Shown here one piece after another: positions 1-7,499 of a stretch of DNA of 17,329 nt. The stretch comes from an uncultured Clostridia bacterium (GTDB lineage Bacteria > Bacillota > Clostridia > Oscillospirales > Ruminococcaceae). The notes below the pieces were generated by a model. The model was given only the letters and a program-made list of their open reading frames with translations. It ran no database searches and had not been told where the DNA came from. Location of the stretch: NCBI GenBank assembly GCA_947165805.1, contig CAMVBT010000013.1:1-17329 (forward strand), read 5' to 3'. Every line of letters begins with the position of its first letter. The stretch's first letter is position 1. A program made the position numbers and the translations under genes.

Positions 1-978
1 GGCGGTTATCAGAGCTTCGGAACGGAAAACCCAGAAAGCGCCGCGCAGGTGCTCATCGCTATGGCACAGCTCGGCATCTCAGCCGACGACAAAAGATTCG
101 TAAAGAACGGAAACACTGTGATCGACGGGATAACAAAATTCCGGCAAAGCGACGGCAGCTTTTCTCACACGCTTGACGGCGGTACGAATGAGACCGCTAC
201 CACACAGGCACTCATGTCTCTGACCGCTTATGTGATCTCTGCCCGGAACGGAGAAAAGCTGTATGTTTTCAATAACACGGAAAAAAACGCGGCAGACGCT
301 CCCGAGACCTCCGCGGTCACGACAAGCCCTGTGACCGTTCCGGACACTTCCGCTGTTCCCGCCCCTGCCGCTCCGGCTGTACCCGAAACGGCTCCGGCGA
401 CTGCCGACAACGGCATCGGATATAAGCCCGTCGCTTACATTATCATAGGTGCCGCCGCTCTGACCGGCTGCATAATTCTTTTCGTCCTGAAAAAACGCAG
501 AGTTTCCAATTTCATCGCGGTGTTTATCGTCGCGGGGGCGGCCGCGGCTTTCATCTTCTTCACCGAATTCAGGAGCACCGAGGATTATTACAGCGTAACC
601 GACAGCCCCACTGCCGGAACTGTCGGAACCGTCACTCTCGCGATACGCTGCGACACTATCGTCGGAAAATATGATTCTCCCTACGTTCCCGCCGACGGCA
701 TCATACTCGATACCACGGAGTTCGGCATATCGGAGGGTGATACGGTCTATGACATACTCATTCAGGCCGCGAGGAAATACAATATTCAGGTGCAGGCCGG
801 AGCTAACGGATATATCTCCGGTATAGGCTATCTGTATGAATTCGACTGCGGCGATCTGTCCGGCTGGATATATCACGTCAACGATGACACGCCGTTCATG
901 ATGTGCTCGGAATATAAGCTGTCCGACGGCGACAAGATAGAATGGCTCTACACCTGCGACCTCGGAAACGATCTTTAA
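1..978 (+). CDS. Surface protein with alpha/alpha-toroid repeats, two membrane helices and a DUF4430 domain (5' partial)
   Basis: The reading frame is open from base 1, so the start lies upstream; the visible part has 325 residues. Visible codons 1-90 (GGYQSFGTENPESAAQV, then DGSFSHTLDGGTNETATTQA) resemble terpenoid-cyclase/prenyltransferase alpha/alpha-toroid repeats. A Pro/Ala/Thr-rich linker follows (about 98-137), then two hydrophobic helices (about 144-163 and 171-189) joined by a basic KKRR turn. A C-terminal DUF4430-type domain (about 205-322) contains GWIYHVNDDTP and YKLSDGDKIEWLYT. By the positive-inside rule both globular parts should face outside. Toroid plus DUF4430 is the layout of animal intrinsic factor/transcobalamin. 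The ecfT gene starts 17 nt downstream, so a substrate-capture role for an ECF transporter, possibly for corrinoids, is inferred. The fold assignments are fairly secure; the ligand is not. Confidence 0.78.
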   Translation, partial: GGYQSFGTENPESAAQVLIAMAQLGISADDKRFVKNGNTVIDGITKFRQSDGSFSHTLDGGTNETATTQALMSLTAYVISARNGEKLYVFNNTEKNAADAPETSAVTTSPVTVPDTSAVPAPAAPAVPETAPATADNGIGYKPVAYIIIGAAALTGCIILFVLKKRRVSNFIAVFIVAGAAAAFIFFTEFRSTEDYYSVTDSPTAGTVGTVTLAIRCDTIVGKYDSPYVPADGIILDTTEFGISEGDTVYDILIQAARKYNIQVQAGANGYISGIGYLYEFDCGDLSGWIYHVNDDTPFMMCSEYKLSDGDKIEWLYTCDLGNDL

Positions 979-994
979 AAAGGAGTGACTTACA

Positions 995-1873
995 GTGCGC
1001 GGCTTCGGCGACCTCAACCCTGCTGTGATAATGACGTACTATCTGAGCGTCATAGGTACCGCTATGTTCTGCATGGACCCGGTCGTCATCGCTTTATCAC
1101 TCGTCGGCGCCTGCGCGCTTTTTGTCACTCTTGATAAAAAGCACAGCCTGAAACTGCATATCTCTTTTTTCCTGCTCTTTCTCGTAATGGCTCTCATAAA
1201 TCCGATATGGTATCATAACGGCGTGACTGTGCTTTTCGTTGTGAATGACAGCCCGATTACACTTGAGGCGCTGATGTACGGCATATCCGCTTCGGCTATG
1301 ATAGTGTCGGTGCTGTACAGGCTCAGGACATTCACTATGATAATGACCGCGGACAAGCTGCTCTATGTATTCGGGAGGCTTTCCCCGCAGCTGTCACTCG
1401 TGCTTTCAATGGCGCTTCGGTTTGTCCCCCTGATACGCACGCAGACAGCCAAAGTCCGCAGCACACAGAAAGCCCTCGGCATCTACCGCGAGGACAATAT
1501 CGCGGACACCCTGAAAGGCGAGATGCGCATATTCTCGATAATCGCGACATGGGCTCTCGAAAACGGGATCATAACTTCCGACAGCATGGAGGCGCGCGGC
1601 TACGGCGAGCACCGCAGAACTAACTTCTCGCTGTTTCGTTTCACACGGGGCGACGCGGTCTTTCTCGCGCTGTGCCTTATCCCTGCCGCGGTATTTGCCG
1701 CAGCGGTCGCTTCCGGCGAAGCGGCGTTCACATTCTACCCGGCAATGTCGGGGACAGCTGTTACCCCCCTGTCCGCTGCCGGTTATTCCGCATACGGCTT
1801 TCTTTCACTGCTGCCGTGCATCCTCGAATGGAAGGAGGATATCCGTTGGAAATACTTGATATCAAGGATCTGA
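995..1873 (+). CDS. ecfT: ECF transporter membrane-coupling subunit EcfT (CbiQ-like)
   Basis: This 292-residue membrane protein is the T component of an energy-coupling-factor importer, linking the ATPases to the substrate-binding S component. Four or more hydrophobic segments lie in the N-terminal half, and another pair follows the coupling domain. The cytoplasmic coupling helices are visible as STQKALGIYRED (about 156-167) and SMEARGYGEHR (about 198-208). The second carries the classic Ala-Arg-Gly coupling motif; the first reads Ala-Leu-Gly. The start is GTG at 995, preceded by AAGGAGTG, and the gene follows the DUF4430 gene by 16 nt. Its end overlaps the start of the ATPase gene by 28 nt, which indicates translational coupling. 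The family call is firm; substrate specificity is not set by this subunit. Confidence 0.9.
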   Translation: MRGFGDLNPAVIMTYYLSVIGTAMFCMDPVVIALSLVGACALFVTLDKKHSLKLHISFFLLFLVMALINPIWYHNGVTVLFVVNDSPITLEALMYGISASAMIVSVLYRLRTFTMIMTADKLLYVFGRLSPQLSLVLSMALRFVPLIRTQTAKVRSTQKALGIYREDNIADTLKGEMRIFSIIATWALENGIITSDSMEARGYGEHRRTNFSLFRFTRGDAVFLALCLIPAAVFAAAVASGEAAFTFYPAMSGTAVTPLSAAGYSAYGFLSLLPCILEWKEDIRWKYLISRI

Positions 1874-3465
1874 GCTTTACTTATAATGAAGCGGCCTTGC
1901 CTGCGCTAAAAGATATCTCCCTTTCCGTGAACGAGGGTGAGTTCGTTGTGCTCTGCGGAGCTACGGGAAGCGGAAAATCCACTCTGCTGCGTCTGCTGAA
2001 ACCCCAGCTCTCGCCGTTCGGGACAAGCACAGGCGTGATAAGCTTCTGCGGGAGCCCGATAAGCGAGTGCGCAAGCGCCGCGGATATCGGCTTCGTGATG
2101 CAAAGACCCGAACAGCAGATAGTCACCGACAAAGTGTGGCATGAGCTGGCGTTCGGGCTGGAAAACATGGGCGTGAAACAGCAGGACATCACGAGAAGGA
2201 CTGCCGAAATGGCAAGCTATTTCGGGATCGAAGACAAATTCGACAAGAGCACGGCGGAGCTGTCCGGCGGACAGAAACAGCTCATAAACCTCGCCGCTGT
2301 AATGGTGACCGAGCCCAAGCTGCTCATTCTCGACGAACCGACGGCTCAGCTCGATCCGATAACCGCTTCGGATTTTATCAATACCGTAAAAAAGCTGAAC
2401 CGCGACCTCTCACTGACCGTTATCATCGCGGAGCACAGGCTCGAAGAAGTGATACCGATATGCGACAGGCTCGTTATCATCGAGGACGGACGTATAATAG
2501 CCTCGGGCCCTCCGAATGAAGTGGTCACCCGCGTTTATGACAGAGATGACATAATGTGCGGTATGCCGGCAGCCGCCCGAATATCGGCGTATCTCGGCCG
2601 GAAGGACTGCGCGCTCAGCGTAAAGGAGGGGCGCGAGCTCGTCAGATGCTATAATAACGACAAGGCCTCTTCCGAACCGGAAAAAGCGGCCAGAAGCTCC
2701 GAGCCCGTGCTGGAATTCAGAAACGTATATTTCAGATATGAACGCGCTCTGCCCGACGTGCTCAACGGCCTGAACTTTTCCGTATACCGTGGCGAGATAT
2801 TCTGCATACTCGGAGGCAACGGCTCCGGCAAGACTACGGCTCTTAATGCCGCCGCGGGAATACTGAAGCCTTACGCCGGCAATATTTATGTGTTCGGAAA
2901 AAAACTCAAAGAATACAAAAACCAGAGCCTTTACAGAGAATGTCTCGCTCTGATGCCGCAGGACATACAGACCGTTTTTCTGCGCAATACCGTGCGCGAG
3001 GAATTGAAGGACGCCGGAGTCGACCCCGCTTCCCTGCCCTACGACCTTACGCCGCTGCTCGATATGCACCCTTACGATCTTTCGGGTGGCGAACAGCAGC
3101 TTGCGGCTCTCGCGAAGGTGCTTGCGCTCAAACCGAAGCTTCTGCTCCTCGACGAGCCGACAAAGGGACTCGATGCCGCCTCAAAGGGCAGGATAAGGAC
3201 ACTTCTGCGCGGACTCGCGGACAGCGGCATCACGATAGTTGCCGTCACGCACGACGTTGAATTTGCCGCGGAAGCAGCCGACAGATGCGCTATGTTTTTC
3301 CGCGGCGAGATAATCTCCACAGCTTCTCCCGAGGAATTCTTCTCCGCGAACAGCTTCTACACCACCGCCGCGAGCCGCATAACACGCGGACATTTCGAGC
3401 ACGCTGTGACCGCCCGGAAAGCCGCGGAGCTTTGCCTGCTGAACGGAAGAAAGGCGGGTATGTGA
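1846..3465 (+). CDS. ecfA: Fused double ATPase of an ECF transporter (EcfA-EcfA')
   Basis: The 539-residue protein holds two complete ABC ATPase domains in one chain, replacing separate EcfA1 and EcfA2. Domain 1 has Walker A GATGSGKST (about 38-46), signature LSGGQ (139-143), Walker B LLILDEP (159-165) and an EHR switch. Domain 2 starts near 286 and has Walker A GGNGSGKTT (323-331), LSGGEQQ, LLLLDEPTKGLD and a THD switch. All ATPase motifs look intact. A TTG start at 1846 is chosen because AAGGAGG (1832-1838) lies 7 nt upstream and translation then begins at the conserved EILDIKDLSFTY strand. Starting further upstream would add an implausible Arg-rich extension that is out-of-frame ecfT sequence. 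The gene overlaps ecfT by 28 nt and meets the S-component gene at TGATG. Confidence 0.92.
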   Translation: MEILDIKDLSFTYNEAALPALKDISLSVNEGEFVVLCGATGSGKSTLLRLLKPQLSPFGTSTGVISFCGSPISECASAADIGFVMQRPEQQIVTDKVWHELAFGLENMGVKQQDITRRTAEMASYFGIEDKFDKSTAELSGGQKQLINLAAVMVTEPKLLILDEPTAQLDPITASDFINTVKKLNRDLSLTVIIAEHRLEEVIPICDRLVIIEDGRIIASGPPNEVVTRVYDRDDIMCGMPAAARISAYLGRKDCALSVKEGRELVRCYNNDKASSEPEKAARSSEPVLEFRNVYFRYERALPDVLNGLNFSVYRGEIFCILGGNGSGKTTALNAAAGILKPYAGNIYVFGKKLKEYKNQSLYRECLALMPQDIQTVFLRNTVREELKDAGVDPASLPYDLTPLLDMHPYDLSGGEQQLAALAKVLALKPKLLLLDEPTKGLDAASKGRIRTLLRGLADSGITIVAVTHDVEFAAEAADRCAMFFRGEIISTASPEEFFSANSFYTTAASRITRGHFEHAVTARKAAELCLLNGRKAGM

Positions 3466-4151
3466 TGCTTCTGATAAAGAACAAGAACCTCCGCGCTTTC
3501 ATAGTGAGAGCTTTTCCGTTCGTGCTTATCCCTGCCGCCGCGATACTCGGAGCCGTCGTTTTCGATAACAGCCGCCACCTTATAATATCGCTTGCGATAG
3601 CGGTCATGACCCTGCTCGTATTCGCGGCGGGCTACGAAAAAAAGAAGGTCGGGACATGGCGCATGGTCATCGCCTCGGTTATGACAGCTCTGTGCGTTTT
3701 CGGGCGGTTCATACCGCTGTTCAAGCCTATCACTGCAATTACGATAATCACAGGAATGTATATCGGCAGCGAGACAGGTTTTCTGGTCGGAGCAATGTCC
3801 GCTCTTATTTCAAACATTTATATGGGTCAGGGGCCTTGGACGGCTTTTCAGATGCTCGCATGGGGACTTATCGGATATATCGCCGGTATCATCGCGGAGC
3901 CGCTGAAACGGCACAGGTGGCTTCTGCTCGTCTACGGCGTTGTTACGGGCATAGCGTATTCGTTCATAATGGATATATGGACTACGCTGTGGTACAGCAA
4001 CGGGTTCGATATCGGGGTCTACCTTTCCGCTCTTGTTACCGCGATACCCTATACGATAAGCTATGCGGTCTCGAATTTTATTTTTCTGTTCTTCCTCGCT
4101 AAACCTTTCGGAGACAAACTCGAACGGATACGAAAAAAATACGGACTATAA
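3465..4151 (+). CDS. ECF transporter S component (CbrT-like, possible cobalamin/corrinoid specificity)
   Basis: This 228-residue integral membrane protein is the substrate-binding S component of the ECF importer encoded by the two preceding genes. About six hydrophobic helices are visible. The stretch around MGQGPWTAFQMLAWGLIGYI (near 121-140) is typical of the ECF S-component superfamily that includes predicted cobalamin carriers of the CbrT type. The chosen ATG at 3465 shares its A with the ATPase stop (TGATG). GTG at 3462 is an alternative with better spacing from AAAGG at 3450-3454. Corrinoid specificity is inferred from family resemblance and from the transcobalamin-like first gene of the operon; another vitamin cannot be excluded. 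A strong hairpin terminator begins at the stop codon. Confidence 0.85.
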   Translation: MLLIKNKNLRAFIVRAFPFVLIPAAAILGAVVFDNSRHLIISLAIAVMTLLVFAAGYEKKKVGTWRMVIASVMTALCVFGRFIPLFKPITAITIITGMYIGSETGFLVGAMSALISNIYMGQGPWTAFQMLAWGLIGYIAGIIAEPLKRHRWLLLVYGVVTGIAYSFIMDIWTTLWYSNGFDIGVYLSALVTAIPYTISYAVSNFIFLFFLAKPFGDKLERIRKKYGL

Positions 4152-4180
4152 AAAAGGAACCGGAGCCGGTTCCTTTTTTT
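4151..4180. terminator. Bidirectional rho-independent terminator
   Basis: The stem GGAACCG/CGGTTCC has a GAGC loop and is flanked by A6 on the left and T7 on the right. It ends the ECF operon on the plus strand. The flanking A/T tracts also make it a terminator on the minus strand for the OhrR-like gene, whose stop is about 26 nt away. Confidence 0.9.
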
Positions 4181-4205
4181 GCTGACATTATATTTACGGA
4201 CTCTG

Positions 4206-4637
4206 TCACATCCCGCCGAGCACCTTATACAGAAGTCTGTGCAGTTCGGCAGCTTCTTCCGGCTGCAGCGAGACACAGCAGGCTATCTTCGGAGGTATCT
4301 CCGCCGCCTGTTCTTTCAGAGCCTCGCCCTTCCCGGTCAGCTCTACGATAAGCACTCGCTCGTCCTCCGAGGAGCGCTTTCTTGTGACGAAGCCCTTTGA
4401 CTCGAGGCTTTTCAGAACGGGCGTAAGCGTTCCCGAATCGAGATAGAGCCTTTATCCGCGCCGCTTGACGCTTATCTGCCCGTCCTCCACCATGACCAGC
4501 ATCACAATGTACTGCGTATAGGTAAGGCCTATGCCGTCAAGGTGCGGATTGTACTTCTTCACTATCTCACGCGAACAGGCATACAGCGGGAAACACAGCT
4601 GATTAGCAAGTTTCAGCGCATCATAGTTCTTGTCCAT
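4206..4637 (-). pseudogene. ohrR: OhrR-like MarR-family regulator interrupted by an in-frame TAA
   Basis: The minus-strand frame reads a complete OhrR-type MarR regulator (144 codons including stop, against about 147 residues in Bacillus OhrR). A TAA at 4452-4454 (codon 62) interrupts it. Before the stop the frame gives NQLCFPLYACSREIVKKYNP and LTYTQYIVMLV. After it the same frame continues as RLYLDSGTLTPVLKSLESKG, then RKRSSEDERVLIVELTGKG, to TGA at 4206. With ATG at 4637 the cysteine is residue 15 and the tyrosines 29 and 40, matching Cys15, Tyr29 and Tyr40 of the B. subtilis peroxide sensor. The 61-residue product would lack the recognition helix and wing, so it should not bind DNA. Next to the stop, the expected Leu of KxLGxRLYLDSG is Arg, a second change. 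GTG at 4655 is an alternative start overlapping the upstream gene's stop (GTGA). A sequencing error or rare readthrough is possible. Confidence 0.85.
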
Positions 4638-4651
4638 TTCTCTTTTCACCG

Positions 4652-4915
4652 TCACGCGTTCTTACGGCTCTCGTCATACGCCTGACGGACCGCCTTCGCG
4701 AGCTGATCGGCGCATGATGTGGGCTTGGTGTTGCAGGTATTGCCGCCGAGCTTGCGCTCTATCTCCTCAACTGTCATACCGTCAACGAGCTTTGACACGG
4801 CCTTGAGATTGCCGTTGCAGCCGCCGACGAACGATACGTCGGTCACTATGTCCCCGTCAAGCTTAAAGTTGATCTCTGTCGAGCAGACCATTCTGGTCTT
4901 ATACTTGTAATTCAT
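4652..4915 (-). CDS. TSCPD domain protein (TIGR03905-like)
   Basis: This 87-residue protein matches the small TSCPD family, related to a C-terminal domain of some ribonucleotide reductases; its biochemical role is unknown. Four cysteines are placed as MVCSTEI (C11), VGGCNGN (C33) and NTCNTKPTSCADQLA (C61, C67), a spacing that could bind metal or undergo redox chemistry. The family hallmark TSCPDQLA reads TSCADQLA here. The start ATG at 4915 follows GGAAGGAG at a good distance. The gene is first in a two-gene operon with the OhrR-like regulator and sits under a consensus promoter overlapped by an OhrR-type operator. Control by organic peroxide or thiol stress is therefore likely. The family call is firm; the function is open. 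Confidence 0.85.
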   Translation of the reverse strand: MNYKYKTRMVCSTEINFKLDGDIVTDVSFVGGCNGNLKAVSKLVDGMTVEEIERKLGGNTCNTKPTSCADQLAKAVRQAYDESRKNA

Positions 4916-4941
4916 TGCTTTTCTCCTTCCGGTTTAAATTG

Positions 4942-4960
4942 GATACAATTCAATTATATC
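4942..4960. promoter_or_regulatory. OhrR-type operator (19-bp inverted repeat)
   Basis: The sequence GATACAATTCAATTATATC is an inverted repeat around base 4951 with 8 of 9 arm positions complementary. Its core TACAATT-C-AATTATA differs at one arm position from the OhrR box as I recall it (TACAATT-N-AATTGTA). It covers the -10 box and start region of the TSCPD-ohrR promoter, where a bound repressor would block transcription. Autoregulation is inferred. Confidence 0.75.
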
Positions 4961-4981
4961 CCGCCATTCCGTTTTTGTCAA
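4953..4981 (-). promoter_or_regulatory. Sigma-A promoter of the TSCPD-ohrR operon
   Basis: On the minus strand TTGACA (4976-4981) and TATAAT (4953-4958) are separated by exactly 17 nt, a full consensus promoter about 38 nt upstream of the TSCPD start codon. Confidence 0.9.
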
Positions 4982-5019
4982 CAGTTTTTGGAATTTTGCC
5001 TCAATTTCACTTATTTTTA

Positions 5020-5048
5020 TTGACATTTGAGCCAAACAGCGGTATAAT
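5020..5048 (+). promoter_or_regulatory. Sigma-A promoter of the recD2 operon
   Basis: TTGACA (5020-5025) and TATAAT (5043-5048) are separated by 17 nt. It is divergent from the TSCPD-ohrR promoter, with the two -35 boxes 38 nt apart. The predicted transcript has a leader of about 215 nt before recD2, containing the small ORF at 5155-5295. Confidence 0.88.
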
Positions 5049-5154
5049 ATTGAACGGGTATGTTTATATCGGACGAAAGTATCTGCCCACGAATGACCGG
5101 ATCGTCACGGCGCGCATATAATGAAGCACCATATAACAAAGGCGGGTGTGTTTG

Positions 5155-5295
5155 ATGAGCGCTGTGTGCTGCTTTCTTTCATTGTTCTGCGGGATATTCG
5201 GAGCTTATACGATCGTATGTATCATCTATGACAGGGCAGTATCATTTTTTCAGCGGAGGAAGGTCAGGGAATGCCGTCAGCACCGGAAGAGCTAA
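5155..5295 (+). CDS. Possible 46-residue single-pass membrane peptide
   Basis: ATG at 5155 is preceded by AAAGGCGG (5138-5145, one mismatch to AAAGGAGG) at 9 nt. It opens a frame of 46 codons. The product has a hydrophobic segment of about 20 residues (about 4-25, VCCFLSLFCGIFGAYTIVCI) and then a basic tail (QRRKVRECRQHRKS), as expected for a small membrane protein with a cytoplasmic C-terminus. The frame overlaps the recD2 start by 25 nt, so it could couple translation of recD2. I recognise no family. It could be a true small protein, a regulatory upstream ORF, or chance; the good ribosome site and clean membrane helix favour translation. Confidence 0.48.
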   Translation: MSAVCCFLSLFCGIFGAYTIVCIIYDRAVSFFQRRKVRECRQHRKS

Positions 5296-7499
5296 TCACA
5301 ATAAGCGGAACAGCCGAAGAGATAATATTCAGAAACTCCGACAACGGATATACCGTGGTGCTGATGGATATTGACGGCTCGCCCGAGACCGCTGTCGGCA
5401 GCCTCGGCGATATCGTCGAGGGCGAGTCGCTGATACTCCGCGGAAGCTACATTGAAAGCACGAAATACGGCAGGCAGTTCAAGGCTGTCACCTGCGAGAG
5501 AAAGCTCCCTTCGACCGCGGACGAGATCAGGAAATATCTCGGCAGCGGAATAATCAAGGGCGTCGGGCCTTCAATGGCAAAAAAGATCGTTGCCGCGTTC
5601 GGGGAACATTCCCTCGGCATCATCGAGAACGACCCCGGGCAGCTTTCCTCCATAAAAGGCATCACCATGGAAAAGGCTCTGTACATCGGAAGCGAATTCC
5701 GGAACCTGTGCGGAGTGCGGACGGTCATCGAATTTCTCGGAGGATATGAGATAAGCCCCCTTACCGCGTCGCTGCTGTGGAAGACCCATGAGGGAAACAG
5801 TATGGGGCTTGTACGTGAAAATCCGTATCTGCTCTGCGACAGCACCTTCAACGTGGAGTTCGGGACTGCGGACAGGATAGCCTATGACCTCGGGCTGCCG
5901 ATGTCGGATCATAACCGTATAAAAGCCGCCGTGTCCTATGTTCTCCGGCGCAACGCGAATGCCGGTCATACCTGTGTCCCGCGCGCGGAGCTCTGCGGAG
6001 TCGTATGCCCGCTTATCCGTATCGACGAGGACGACTACGAAAAAGCGCTCTTTGAGGGCATCAATGAGGGTCAGTTCGTGCTGTATGAGACCTCCAGACG
6101 CGAATATGTCTATCTTTCCGAATACTACTCGGCGGAAAAGTATATCTCAAAGAAGATCAGCGATATGCTCAAGCTCGCCGTACATACGGACAAGGACTAT
6201 ACCGAGGAAATAAACCTCATCGAGTGGGAGCAGAACATAAAGTACGAAGGCCTCCAGAAAGCCGCTATAAACGCCGCTCTCGGGAACAGCGTATTCATTC
6301 TGACAGGCGGCCCAGGTACCGGTAAGACCACCGCTCTGAACGCCATAATCAGATTATTCGAGAACAGAAAGAAAAAGCTCGTTCTCGCGGCTCCGACAGG
6401 CCGTGCCGCCAAGAGAATGACCGACCTTACCGGCAGACCCGCAAGAACGATACACAGACTGCTCGAGACCGAGTTCAACGAGCAGACGAACAGACATACA
6501 TTCAAGCACAACGAGCGCAACCCGCTGAAAGCCGATATCATAATCATAGACGAGATGTCAATGGTCGATACGCTGCTGTTCGCGTCACTGCTGAAAGCGA
6601 TAAAGACGGACTGCAAGCTGATAATGGTCGGGGATACCAACCAGCTCCCGAGCGTGGGCGCGGGCAATGTGCTGCGCGATCTGATCGCGTCAAGACTTAT
6701 CCCGACAATAGAACTGAAAGAGATATTCAGACAGGCCGCAGAAAGCCTTATAATCACAAACGCGCACAGGATCGTCAGCGGCGAATATCCGGAGCTCGAT
6801 GAACGGAAAAAGGACTTCTTCTTCATGCCGACAGGCAGCGACGAAGAGACCGCGGAGCTCGTTATAAGCCTTGCAAAGACCCGTCTGCCGAACAGATATC
6901 AATATTCCCCTATCGACGACATACAGGTGCTCTCCCCCACCAAGATGAGCCCCGCCGGGACTAAAGAGCTCAACCGCGCGCTGCAGCTCGCGCTCAATCC
7001 GCCGGCGTCCGGAAAGAAGGAACTGCGCGTTTTCGACAATGTGTTCCGCACGGGCGACAAGGTCATGCAGATAAAGAACGACTACGACATAACGTGGAGA
7101 CGCGGCCCCGACAGCGGTACGGGTATATTCAACGGAGATATCGGCATCATATATGAGGTCGATGTGAAAAACTCCCTGCTCCATATAGACTTCGACGGCA
7201 GAAAAGCCGTATATACACACGACATGATGAATAAGCTCGAGCTTGCTTACGCGATAACGATACACAAAAGCCAGGGCAGTGAGTACAAGGCTGTCATAAT
7301 GCCGCTGACGCTGTTCTCCGACCAGCTGCTGTACCGTAATCTGCTCTACACGGGCGTTACGCGCGCAAAGGAAATACTCATCGTGATCGGGAGCCGTGAG
7401 GCTGTTAAAAGAATGGTAGACAACAACAAAAAGACCAACAGGTTTTCCTGTATGAAGGATATGCTTGAAGTATTTTATTCACAGGACGGTGCTGACTGA
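5271..7499 (+). CDS. recD2: RecD2-type ATP-dependent 5'-3' DNA helicase
   Basis: The 742-residue protein is a superfamily 1B helicase of the RecD2 (RecD-like, YrrC) family, which acts in DNA repair and replication-fork processing without RecBC. It has the long RecD2 N-terminus: a beta-rich part (about 8-75), then helix-hairpin-helix-like sequence (GSGIIKGVGPSMAKKI from 91). Helicase motifs follow: Walker A GGPGTGKTT (346-354), APTGRAAKRM, Walker B IIIIDEMSM with D427 and E428, GDTNQLPSVG, YAITIHKSQGSEY (about 665) and LLYTGVTRAKE. All are intact and the length fits the family. ATG at 5271 follows GGAGGA (5255-5260) by 10 nt. Its stop overlaps the next start as TGATG. No recB or recC is seen nearby. 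Confidence 0.95.
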   Translation: MPSAPEELITISGTAEEIIFRNSDNGYTVVLMDIDGSPETAVGSLGDIVEGESLILRGSYIESTKYGRQFKAVTCERKLPSTADEIRKYLGSGIIKGVGPSMAKKIVAAFGEHSLGIIENDPGQLSSIKGITMEKALYIGSEFRNLCGVRTVIEFLGGYEISPLTASLLWKTHEGNSMGLVRENPYLLCDSTFNVEFGTADRIAYDLGLPMSDHNRIKAAVSYVLRRNANAGHTCVPRAELCGVVCPLIRIDEDDYEKALFEGINEGQFVLYETSRREYVYLSEYYSAEKYISKKISDMLKLAVHTDKDYTEEINLIEWEQNIKYEGLQKAAINAALGNSVFILTGGPGTGKTTALNAIIRLFENRKKKLVLAAPTGRAAKRMTDLTGRPARTIHRLLETEFNEQTNRHTFKHNERNPLKADIIIIDEMSMVDTLLFASLLKAIKTDCKLIMVGDTNQLPSVGAGNVLRDLIASRLIPTIELKEIFRQAAESLIITNAHRIVSGEYPELDERKKDFFFMPTGSDEETAELVISLAKTRLPNRYQYSPIDDIQVLSPTKMSPAGTKELNRALQLALNPPASGKKELRVFDNVFRTGDKVMQIKNDYDITWRRGPDSGTGIFNGDIGIIYEVDVKNSLLHIDFDGRKAVYTHDMMNKLELAYAITIHKSQGSEYKAVIMPLTLFSDQLLYRNLLYTGVTRAKEILIVIGSREAVKRMVDNNKKTNRFSCMKDMLEVFYSQDGAD

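Noticed and set aside
79..1017. Long minus-strand open frame of 312 codons opposite the first gene
   Set aside because: It is antisense to a gene with recognisable domains, has low-complexity Arg/Gly/Ser-rich content, and no family resemblance; it is a shadow of codon bias.
4982..5154. Possible riboswitch in the recD2 leader
   Set aside because: Only a short weak pairing (TGAC with GTCA near 5094-5107) is visible and no known aptamer core was recognised.
5060..5155. 31-codon frame just after the recD2 promoter
   Set aside because: Its ATG is only about 5 nt from the predicted transcription start and has no ribosome site; kept only as context for the next small ORF.
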